From an uncultured Porphyromonadaceae bacterium (GTDB taxonomy: Bacteria; Bacteroidota; Bacteroidia; Bacteroidales; Muribaculaceae), in NCBI GenBank assembly GCA_947176355.1, contig CAMWQY010000057.1, positions 1 to 11,333 on the forward strand: a stretch of 11,333 nt of DNA. Direction: 5' to 3'. The stretch's first letter is position 1, and each line of letters begins with the position of its first letter. Below the pieces are notes generated by a model. It saw only the letters and a program-made list of their open reading frames with translations, was not told the DNA's origin and did no database searches. Of the stretch, positions 1 to 6,800 are shown one piece after another. The position numbers and the translations under genes are program-made.

Positions 1-41
1 TCTTGGGTATCATAGGGCTTGATTCTTTGGTTATTTATAGC

Positions 42-101
42 GCTCACTGCGGTCTCTTCTTTCTGTGCTTACTGCGGTCTCTTCTTTCTGTGCTCACTAC
101 G
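42..101. repeat. 25-base tandem repeat, 2.4 copies
   Basis: Two adjacent 25-base units (42-66 and 67-91) differ by one base (GCTCACTGCG against GCTTACTGCG at their starts), and a third partial unit at 92-101 runs into the left arm of the inverted repeat at 90-201. The motif TGTGCTCACTGCG links this array to the arms. The array is roughly the reverse complement of the array at 194-280, so the two are the outer layers of one large palindrome. Confidence 0.8.
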
Positions 102-201
102 TTCGCACCACCATCGCCCTCTTTTGTCAAAAGCATCCTTAAGCTGGCCGATAGGATGCAAATGCCGAAGTCGGCGATGGTGGTGCGAACGCAGTGAGCA
201 C
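90..201. repeat. Inverted repeat unit A (29-base arms)
   Basis: The left arm 90-118 and right arm 173-201 are reverse complements at 28 of 29 positions; the mismatch is at base 99. They enclose 54 bases. Inside, AAGCATCCTT (131-140) and AGGATGCAAATG (153-164) give a further partial inverted match, so the unit could fold into a long imperfect hairpin centred near 145. The same arms recur in unit B at 371-568. No transposase lies nearby. It could be a REP-like or MITE-like element or a bidirectional transcript end; the sequence does not decide. Confidence 0.85.
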
Positions 202-280
202 AAAAGCAAGGCTAAGCGCGCCCAAAAGCGAGAGGCTAAGCGAACACAAAAGCAACGCTAAGCGAGCACAAAAGCGGGTC
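194..280. repeat. 22-24-base tandem repeat, about 3.5 copies
   Basis: Units beginning GCTAAGCG and containing CAAAAGCG or CAAAAGCA follow each other at 211-234, 235-256 and 257-280, after a partial unit at 194-210 that belongs to the right arm of unit A. Unit length varies (24, 22, 24), unlike the exact 25-base spacing of the left array. Reverse-complemented, the motif (CTTTTGTGCTCGCTTAGC) resembles the left array, so the two arrays mirror each other about base 145. Confidence 0.75.
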
Positions 281-370
281 CTAAAAAGCATAGAGCTTAT
301 CAGAAAAGCAAATTTACACAATATATCTGATATAATCAAATTTATCCAAAGAGAATCTGACAAATTTTCC

Positions 371-568
371 TGTACTCACTGCGTTCGCACCACCATCGCC
401 TTCTTTTGTCAAAAGCATCCCTATCCCTCCTTGCCATTATCCTTCCATGATAAGGCAATAAGATGCAAATATAAAAGCAGGCAAGAGGATGCAAATGCCG
501 AAGCAAGCGATAGGCAAGAGGATGCAAATGCCGAAGTAGGCGATGGTGGTGCGAACGCAGTGAGCACA
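371..568. repeat. Inverted repeat unit B (30-base arms)
   Basis: The left arm 371-400 and right arm 539-568 are reverse complements at 29 of 30 positions (mismatch at base 374). The arms match those of unit A, and the sequence just inside the left arm (CTTTTGTCAAAAGCATCC) is also shared. The enclosed segment is 138 bases instead of 54, partly because it holds a 33-base tandem repeat. Both units have the same orientation, so this is a repeated element and not one large palindrome. Confidence 0.85.
481..546. repeat. 33-base tandem repeat, 2 copies, inside unit B
   Basis: Two adjacent 33-base units (481-513 and 514-546) share GCAAGAGGATGCAAATGCCG and differ only towards their ends, where the second runs into the right arm of unit B. 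A single matching segment (AGGATGCAAATGCCGAAG, 153-170) occupies the same place in unit A. The two units therefore share a core that has been duplicated in B. The period is a multiple of three, which keeps a frame open, but I do not think it is translated. Confidence 0.8.
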
Positions 569-798
569 AAAGCAAGCCCAAAAGCCAGCCCCTGTAGGGC
601 GCAGGCAAAAAGCATCCTTGCAGTGGGGCAAAAAAAAGATGCCGACAGCCGTCTACAAGGACTTCGCAACTGCCGACATCTGCCTCTTATTTGAGGAGTA
701 TTTTTAATCGATAAACAATCAATTACCGACTATTATAATTATTTTTACTTAAGATATGCAATTATAATTCCCATTATGAGCATCTCCATAGATTTAGA

Positions 799-3700
799 TT
801 ACTGATTTCTGTCACGAACGCAACGTACAAACACTGCACTTCCAGCATTTCCAATATTATTTGTGTTTGCCTGGGTGCCATTAGTCTGAATAGATCCCAA
901 GAAATATTTATTTGTAATCTCATCATTTCCGGCACCATCAGTATATGCAAAATAATTGGTAGTACAGGAAATCCATAAGGCATTCGCATTTGTGTGAGTC
1001 AGTAATCCGGCATCACAAATCAAAGAGAGCTCTACCTGATTGGGAACACGCCAACCACTGGGACAAGGATTGTTATAGATATACGTACCAATACTTGCAG
1101 CATTACGATACTCTGAGGGTATTGTGATATTCTCCGCAGCATATTCAAAACCATAATAGACTCTATTATAATTAGAATTTATGGTATGGTTAGGCATCTG
1201 ACCCGCTCCAGTGCCATTGGATGTATATGAGTTAGCTCTGAATGCAGCACCACCGAAATATGGCATACTGAACGTTCTGTTAGTGGCATCATGGGTATAT
1301 GTATTCGACACCTTATTGTCTTTGGTGACTGTCGTAAGGTTTGCTCCAAGATTACGAATACACCTTACCTGCCAGGGATGCGCACCTTTACCCCAAGACT
1401 GTGCATTTGAGTATGTAGACAAGGAAGTACCCTCCGCAGCCCAAAGTACATTGGTTTCGTTATTGCTTGCAACATACATATACCTTGAATAAAAATCATT
1501 GGCAATTACTCCAGTACCCGCTGTAAATGTAAACTCACTTTCATTGACAACATAAGGAAGTCTGGCAATCCTTGCATATTCCATCATTGGATCGGGAAGA
1601 GCTTTTGTTCCAATCATCATTTGAAGGTATTGTTCAATTGCTGGCACATACCAACGAAGTTCATCCGGGTCTATTCTGCCGTTTCCGTTGTTATCTCGGT
1701 TACGGCTCATACAGGCATTGATCGCTTCTATTCTATAATCATTATTAGGCTGGGGGTCAGACCAACTATAATTAGCACCTAAATTAGAAATCACGACACC
1801 AGGAATATTGAAAGTTCGAGCAGGATATTCCGGTCCTCCTTGAGCACGCATACCAGTCACAGCACCTACTTGCAATAAACTGTTGCTTTCAATATAATTT
1901 GTCCATAATGGACGTTGATTCTGATTTGTGTTATTTATAGAGAGATTTGTTTCTGAAGTACTTGCACCATTCAGCCACTGAGCCGTATTCCAACGCCCAT
2001 TTTCCATGCTGGTGCCACCTCCAAAAGTGTGTACAAGATTCATGCCAAAAGTTTCATTCACTCGCTCAACGGCAATTGCTGTACCAGGAGGAATAGTACC
2101 ATCTGCCGGGGCAAAATCCTGATCTGAATAATAGGTCATAAGCGACTGCTGTGATACTCCATATTTAGAGCGTGCATATTGGCTATTGCCGTCGGGAGAA
2201 GTACTCTGAGTCACGCGTATGTAGAAGCGGCGAGGATTCTGATTTACATAACCCATCCAATTAGGTCTACCTCCATGACCGTTCCACTCTTCGTTGGCAT
2301 AACCAGTGGTGCCACCAGTATACATAGGTTCGTAGGTATATTCATTTACGAATACAGTATACCAACCAGACGTAGACTTCGTGGCATCAGCCATGCTGTT
2401 CCAACCTCCTTTTAGATCAGTTAGCAGGAACGTAGCTCCATCTGCATTTCCTCCATAGCGAGGCCTATATGTAGCTATCACTGCTTCTCCGGTAGTAGGA
2501 CGTAGTTCAATCCAATTATAATATTTTGGATCAATAATTGTTTGGTTGTCTCTATCATATACTACACGGTTAGAACCTATTTGATTTTGTTGATTAGCAT
2601 CTGTAATAGTGACCGGATCTCCGTTTTCGTAAGTAGTTATGATAAAACCGAAATTCTCTGCACTAAGTTCTTCCTGAGAAAGATGAATATTGAATACGCA
2701 ATAATGAGCATCCAATTCTATCGTTTCGTTTGCAAGATCCACTACGAGACCCTCCTCCCCATGATTGATCTCCGGATTTGCATCCGTTGCGTGGGCATCC
2801 ACCCGAATGTCATTAAGGCCATTGATAGTCACATTATAAGTGTAGTCTACGTTGCGGAAACAGTTGAAATCTCTTGCTTTGACTTCATCAGTCGCACCAT
2901 TGTCTATGTATCCGAGATGTATGATATATGTTGCCTCTCCCGAACGGTATACCGTTGTACCTCCGGGTACAACTTCACCTTGGTCGTTAACATTTAGTGA
3001 ATTCTTGTAATCTACAGTGCACTGAAGGATGACATAAGATGCTTCATTGTTAGGAGTCCATACATCACCAGTAAGATTTGTGAAAAGAGTTCCATCCTTT
3101 AATCCTCTGTCTGAATATTTTTCAAGAGATTCTACCCCGGTGTGTTTATTCTCACCTTGCCAGAAATTAAAACTGGAAGAACCGTCATTGTTACTTGTAA
3201 TGTAAGCTGATCCATATTGGGCTATGTCAGCATAATAATTCAAGGCATTCTCTGCAGATGTAGATGCATCTCCAAAATTAGCATATAATCCCAATTCATT
3301 ATTATCTGAACGTTCATAGATCCATGTATAGCGGGGCGCGTTCATTACCTGATAACTGTTGACTGTCACTTCAACGTTCTCACCCGGTATTACATTAAAG
3401 TCGATTTGCGAGATAAGTCGACGGAGATGGATAGCACCCTTCTCAGTGAAATCAACTGTTCCTTCTTTCACTGGGATGAAGTATGGTTGGAAGTTTGTCT
3501 TTTGCCATCCATCGATGCGTGTGGGCTCAGGGTGATCTCCCCCTACAATGACATCGCTGAAGCATCCGGCCATGGTCAAAGGTACAGATGGCGCATTCAC
3601 ACGATTCTGAGTGGTAGGAGTAACTGCTGCTATATTAAGGAATTGTTCCCATGTATCAGCTTCTGCCAATAGTTCGCTCAATGGCCTTTGAGTAAGATCA

Positions 3701-4104
3701 TCTTTAGTCACACCTAAATTGGATACATTTGCCACAGCTACTATATAGGAATATCCGCTCAGAGTCTTTATTGTGACTTGATGGGCAACTTCGGTCTCTG
3801 TGTTACCATCGAAGCCCGGTTGTTCCTCAACTTTATACCAATCACTTGTTGCTTTCCCCGTATCTGAACTATATGTACGAATCCACAGGCTGTTAACCTG
3901 ATTGAGGGAAGGCACATCAAGGTCTGCACGGGTCTTGATGTCCATTTTAGGAATAGAGACATTCACTGTAAGCGTCACCTCTTCTCCGGTGCGCGTATAA
4001 TCCGGTATGTCAAATCTATCTTCCCTACAGGAGGATATACATACTGTAGCACCTATAAAAGAGACTACGTATCCAATATAATATATTAGTTTTCTTAAGT
4101 TCAT
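799..4104 (-). CDS. Large fimbrial tip/adhesin-like lipoprotein (DUF4906-like) with EF-hand-like loop and FISUMP-like C-terminus
   Basis: An 1101-residue putative surface lipoprotein, probably the tip or adhesive subunit of the type V pilus encoded here. A hydrophobic N-terminus ends in ISSC with lipobox Cys26. A beta-strand-like stretch then leads to KTRAD (57-61), the kind of site where a trypsin-like protease frees fimbrillins for assembly. The long middle is rich in Asn, Thr, Tyr and Gly and resembles DUF4906 proteins of Bacteroidales fimbrial loci; I recall this family and have not searched. Residues 804-815 form a textbook EF-hand loop (D-x-N-x-N-G-x-I-x-x-x-E), followed by LRWYVP. Residues 1012-1026 carry NPCPSGWRVP, typical of FISUMP domains, and the C-terminus has VRCVRD. 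It is last in the operon, 39 bases after the accessory subunit. The ATG at 4104 gives a good signal peptide. It is much longer than ordinary subunits, which fits a tip role; ligand unknown. Confidence 0.85.
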   Translation of the reverse strand: MNLRKLIYYIGYVVSFIGATVCISSCREDRFDIPDYTRTGEEVTLTVNVSIPKMDIKTRADLDVPSLNQVNSLWIRTYSSDTGKATSDWYKVEEQPGFDGNTETEVAHQVTIKTLSGYSYIVAVANVSNLGVTKDDLTQRPLSELLAEADTWEQFLNIAAVTPTTQNRVNAPSVPLTMAGCFSDVIVGGDHPEPTRIDGWQKTNFQPYFIPVKEGTVDFTEKGAIHLRRLISQIDFNVIPGENVEVTVNSYQVMNAPRYTWIYERSDNNELGLYANFGDASTSAENALNYYADIAQYGSAYITSNNDGSSSFNFWQGENKHTGVESLEKYSDRGLKDGTLFTNLTGDVWTPNNEASYVILQCTVDYKNSLNVNDQGEVVPGGTTVYRSGEATYIIHLGYIDNGATDEVKARDFNCFRNVDYTYNVTINGLNDIRVDAHATDANPEINHGEEGLVVDLANETIELDAHYCVFNIHLSQEELSAENFGFIITTYENGDPVTITDANQQNQIGSNRVVYDRDNQTIIDPKYYNWIELRPTTGEAVIATYRPRYGGNADGATFLLTDLKGGWNSMADATKSTSGWYTVFVNEYTYEPMYTGGTTGYANEEWNGHGGRPNWMGYVNQNPRRFYIRVTQSTSPDGNSQYARSKYGVSQQSLMTYYSDQDFAPADGTIPPGTAIAVERVNETFGMNLVHTFGGGTSMENGRWNTAQWLNGASTSETNLSINNTNQNQRPLWTNYIESNSLLQVGAVTGMRAQGGPEYPARTFNIPGVVISNLGANYSWSDPQPNNDYRIEAINACMSRNRDNNGNGRIDPDELRWYVPAIEQYLQMMIGTKALPDPMMEYARIARLPYVVNESEFTFTAGTGVIANDFYSRYMYVASNNETNVLWAAEGTSLSTYSNAQSWGKGAHPWQVRCIRNLGANLTTVTKDNKVSNTYTHDATNRTFSMPYFGGAAFRANSYTSNGTGAGQMPNHTINSNYNRVYYGFEYAAENITIPSEYRNAASIGTYIYNNPCPSGWRVPNQVELSLICDAGLLTHTNANALWISCTTNYFAYTDGAGNDEITNKYFLGSIQTNGTQANTNNIGNAGSAVFVRCVRDRNQ

Positions 4105-4143
4105 TTCTGTTGATATATAAGTTGAGAACGGAGGTGTTTGATA

Positions 4144-5466
4144 TCAGTTGAATTCAATTTCTGAGGTTGCCTGATCCATTTCGCACACTGTCCAGTTGAC
4201 TGTCAGATCCTGCTGTATGCCGGTAATTTCAAATCTATATATGTGATTTCTTAAAAGTTCTTCCAAATTATTAGCAGATGTAGTTTCGCCTTTTTCATAT
4301 TTTGCCATTCTTACCGGATATTCTAATGAAACCACTTCTCCTTCATTTTCTCCAGGTCCTTGTATCTTGACAATAAAATACGGTTGTTGTTCCGCAGTAA
4401 TACCCTGAGGCATTTTATATTCATAAATATAGCATGAAAATACTCTACATTTATCATCTCTTAATTGAGAAGCATAGGGATCGTATGCGAAAGAAATAGT
4501 ATAGTTGGACAATCCTTCAGCATCAACGATAGTATTATCTTCATTTAATATAGGCGGTAAAACGTAGGAAGCAGTTGCTGGAATAGTCGGTACAGATACC
4601 TGCTGAGTTTCGGGATAATCAACGTTTCCATTCATCCATTGATTAAATGAAGGAAGTAGACATCCTTGTGAATAGAATCCGTTTAAATTAGCTTCTTTGA
4701 TTCTGTATTTTGTTTCATCCTTTTCCGGATCATACTTTTCTCCAATATTGATTTTGTCAACTATTTCAATCTTTGCAAGTGAGCGTAAAAGATTGACATA
4801 TTTTCCTGTTGCCATGGTTAAGTCATAAGGGATACGTTCGTTTGCCGTGAGCAGCATACTTCCTGAGATGGTAAATCTTTGCATTCCTGACATCGGGAAT
4901 CTTGCGCTTGTCCCATATTCTATTGGTTGCATCAATGATGAAGAACTTACTGAAGCCATTGTAGGATTCATCCTCATTATAAAATTTTGATTAAAAATCT
5001 CATGAACAGAAACTCCGGAAGTTATATTGGGAAAAGTCACGTTCCATGGGAAATAGTTTGCAACCACTAAAAGATAAAAATCAAGCGTACCGTTGATATT
5101 TTCTTTAAAATATGGATCTTCTACTTTTGCCACAACATCATAGACTGTAAATTCATCATTTGTTGCTAAAGTGGTTGCATTCGCTGTAATATCTGATAAA
5201 TATTTAAGGTCCTTATCGAATAGAAAATATCTAATATTATCTATGTTCAGATAGTTTTCCACCCCGGAGCCTTCAATATCTCCAGCAATGTCAGCTGATC
5301 TGGTATTACCGCTATTCTTTGTCATTATCTGAAACCGAATTTTAAAGCTATCGTCTTTGACATAAGATTCCAGACACGTATCATTATCACTAATGCACGA
5401 CGTAAGTTCACCCAAAGTGATAGATATCAAAATGAGCATTAGGCTATGTAAGAGAAAACGTTTCAT
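4144..5466 (-). CDS. Accessory (minor) fimbrillin-like lipoprotein
   Basis: A 440-residue secreted lipoprotein, likely a minor pilus subunit linking the shaft to the tip. The signal peptide MKRFLLHSL... ends in LTSC with lipobox Cys24. A strand-like stretch (FKIRFQIMT, 41-49) precedes NTRSAD (54-59), a likely Arg cleavage site matching those in the major and tip proteins. The C-terminus has NHIYRFEITGI, then a last strand-like stretch around LTVNWTVCEM, the usual layout of fimbrillin C-terminal domains. It starts 25 bases after the anchor gene and ends 39 bases before the tip gene, so all three are almost certainly cotranscribed. By position it corresponds to the fimC/fimD or mfa3/mfa4 class of Porphyromonas gingivalis, but I cannot assign an ortholog. 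Confidence 0.8.
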   Translation of the reverse strand: MKRFLLHSLMLILISITLGELTSCISDNDTCLESYVKDDSFKIRFQIMTKNSGNTRSADIAGDIEGSGVENYLNIDNIRYFLFDKDLKYLSDITANATTLATNDEFTVYDVVAKVEDPYFKENINGTLDFYLLVVANYFPWNVTFPNITSGVSVHEIFNQNFIMRMNPTMASVSSSSLMQPIEYGTSARFPMSGMQRFTISGSMLLTANERIPYDLTMATGKYVNLLRSLAKIEIVDKINIGEKYDPEKDETKYRIKEANLNGFYSQGCLLPSFNQWMNGNVDYPETQQVSVPTIPATASYVLPPILNEDNTIVDAEGLSNYTISFAYDPYASQLRDDKCRVFSCYIYEYKMPQGITAEQQPYFIVKIQGPGENEGEVVSLEYPVRMAKYEKGETTSANNLEELLRNHIYRFEITGIQQDLTVNWTVCEMDQATSEIEFN

Positions 5467-5491
5467 TTTTCTTTATATGTTTAGACTACAA

Positions 5492-6571
5492 TCAAGCACC
5501 ATAGTCAATACCTCCCTGCTGAGGAGGAACTACACGCCAATTATTGATAAATATCTTGCTTCTATCCCATACGTAAGCTTCATCGATGAAGAAAACAATC
5601 GAGAAGTCAACATAACGGTCAAGGTAGTCTTGAGCAGAAACAGCCTGCTGATATTGACCTCGCACTAATAGAAGATACTGCACGAGAGGGATACTTAAAA
5701 TTGGCTCCTCTGCGTTTTTGATTCTTATTGTGAGTTGCTGTTCCATACCAACCATAAACCTTCCGGTGGAAATTTCAGCTTGAACTCCATTAGGCAGGTT
5801 GCCATCAGCAACAGTTTGCCTCGTCTCGGGAGTCATTTCAGGATCTGAATATGTCGATCTGATATACCAGGGGGTATAGGTAAATTTGACATTTCCTGCC
5901 AATTGATTCTGATAATCTATTGTACTGTTACTTCCTTCGAGTTCCACTTCAAGGACAGCAGGATCGATCGGGGCTCCATTCATATTCTGAAGCTGTATGG
6001 TCAGGTGATTAGTATCGCGAGTAAGAGAAATCGGCTCTATATCAATAACGCCATATGTATCCGGGAACTCGACATTGTTTAAACTTCCATAAAAAAGTGG
6101 TCTTATATCCTTATTGGAAAAATAACTTCCGTCAGATTCTGTCAATGGCAATGTAGCTGTAGATGATTGTATGGCATCTCCAATATTTTGTCCTGACAAG
6201 GAGAATGATACGGCATCTTCAATCACTGATGGGCCTTCACACCATGCTACGATATCATAACGTCCGGGAGCCACATCTACTTCCATAAAGAAATCGTTGA
6301 CATCAGAAAGATCACGCGATTCAGTTTTTTTATAGACCATGTTGCCACTGCCATCGTACAAAGCCACGTTAACGTCATTTACCTGAGAACAGAAAGCATC
6401 AGCATTAAGGATATTGTTGGTATATTTGAAACTAAGTCGGTAGTGCACGGAGCAATCTCCCTGATCGTCGAAGATCACAGAATCACAGGACGTAAGGCAA
6501 CCGGCTGCCGCAATTGCGGCAGGGAGTAAAAATCCCTTCATTAGAAAGCGACAAGAATTCGGCAGCTTCAT
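5492..6571 (-). CDS. FimB/Mfa2 family fimbrial anchor lipoprotein
   Basis: A 359-residue lipoprotein of the FimB/Mfa2 family, which in Porphyromonas anchors the pilus base in the outer membrane and limits pilus length. The N-terminus has a signal peptide ending LTSC with lipobox Cys29. Next comes the family hallmark GDCSVHYRLSFKY (38-50) and NADAF, then a beta-rich body with VAPGRYDIVAWCEG. The C-terminal part has FSIVFFIDEAYVWDRSKIFI and NNWRVVPP, also typical. Unlike its three fimbrillin neighbours it has no TR-AD cleavage motif after the first strand, as expected for an anchor that stays lipidated. An alternative start is the internal Met11. It follows the major subunit gene after a 229-base gap holding a terminator-like hairpin, so it may be expressed less than that subunit. 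Confidence 0.9.
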   Translation of the reverse strand: MKLPNSCRFLMKGFLLPAAIAAAGCLTSCDSVIFDDQGDCSVHYRLSFKYTNNILNADAFCSQVNDVNVALYDGSGNMVYKKTESRDLSDVNDFFMEVDVAPGRYDIVAWCEGPSVIEDAVSFSLSGQNIGDAIQSSTATLPLTESDGSYFSNKDIRPLFYGSLNNVEFPDTYGVIDIEPISLTRDTNHLTIQLQNMNGAPIDPAVLEVELEGSNSTIDYQNQLAGNVKFTYTPWYIRSTYSDPEMTPETRQTVADGNLPNGVQAEISTGRFMVGMEQQLTIRIKNAEEPILSIPLVQYLLLVRGQYQQAVSAQDYLDRYVDFSIVFFIDEAYVWDRSKIFINNWRVVPPQQGGIDYGA

Positions 6572-6642
6572 AGTTTTATTATTATCAAATGATTAATTAT
6601 ATGTTATGGGCAGCTGGACTGCCTCTTGATTTCAATTTAGGG

Positions 6643-6699
6643 GAGACTGGATAATTTAAAAGTCTCAATAATTATCCCTGTATTTGAACTCCATACAGG
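6643..6699 (-). promoter_or_regulatory. Candidate structured leader ahead of the anchor gene, with competing stems
   Basis: Read on the minus strand, three inverted repeats follow each other in the untranslated gap before the anchor gene. CCTGTAT / ATACAGG (6693-6699 with 6677-6683) forms a 7-pair hairpin. GGATAATT / AATTATCC (6670-6677 with 6649-6656) forms an 8-pair stem around 13 bases. GAGACT / AGTCTC (6661-6666 with 6643-6648) forms a 6-pair stem interleaved with the second. The connecting loops are 3, 4 and 0 bases, too short for a comfortable pseudoknot, so the last two stems probably exclude each other. All pairs are perfect matches in the sequence; a regulatory role is inference. Confidence 0.45.
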
Positions 6700-6730
6700 A
6701 GAAGTATAAAAGAACGAAAATAAAAGTTTG

Positions 6731-6768
6731 AAAAGGCGGTCACCACGACCTGATGGCCGCCTTTTTTT
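6731..6768. terminator. Terminator-like hairpin between major subunit and anchor genes
   Basis: AAAAGGCGG (6731-6739) pairs perfectly with CCGCCTTTT (6757-6765) around a 17-base loop. On the plus strand the stem is followed by a run of T, the stronger orientation. On the minus strand, which is the direction of all genes here, the stem is followed by TTTTCAAACTTTTATTTTC, a weaker U-rich tail. It lies 33 bases beyond the major subunit's stop codon. It could partly end transcripts after the major subunit, or stabilise the 3' end of that message, giving more shaft subunit than anchor and tip. Confidence 0.7.
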
Positions 6769-6800
6769 ATATTTTGTACTTTAAAATAATAAAGTTATTG

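Larger units (their letters stand above)
1..798. other. Non-coding, repeat-rich region downstream of the fimbrial operon
   Basis: I see no convincing gene here. The open frames that cross it on both strands are low-complexity, rich in Ala, Lys, Ser and Arg, and arise from the palindromic repeats listed separately; none has a recognisable domain. Bases 1-280 and 371-620 are G/C-richer repeat units. Bases 281-370 are an AT-rich spacer, and bases 690-798 are AT-rich and lead into the end of the tip-protein gene. A 22-codon frame at 639-707 is too short to call. I see no GC-rich hairpin with a T-run just after the operon's last stop codon; the palindromic units may serve as the transcript end, but that is inference. 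Confidence 0.7.

Noticed and set aside
42..568. CRISPR array
   Set aside because: The repeats are tandem or inverted with no unique spacers of constant length, and there are no cas genes in the window.
42..568. Insertion sequence with terminal inverted repeats
   Set aside because: The arms look like terminal repeats, but the interiors are only 54 and 138 bases and carry no transposase; a non-autonomous element remains possible.
194..694. A 166-codon open frame on the plus strand starting at GTG
   Set aside because: It consists of translated repeat sequence (two related stretches such as DANAEVGDGGANAV come from the repeat cores), has no domain and no good start. The repeats also stay open in other frames on both strands, so openness is not evidence of coding.
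639..707. Short plus-strand frame of 22 codons beginning MPTAVYKDFA and ending EEYF
   Set aside because: It reads like natural protein and could be a gene remnant, but it is too short, has no clear start context, and I recognise no parent family.
2542..2997. Plus-strand open frame of 151 codons inside the tip-protein gene
   Set aside because: It has no domain and lies wholly opposite a long, well-supported minus-strand gene.
6643..6677. H-type pseudoknot in the anchor gene leader
   Set aside because: The stems interleave as in a pseudoknot, but the zero-base link between them cannot span an eight-pair stem; competing hairpins are more plausible.
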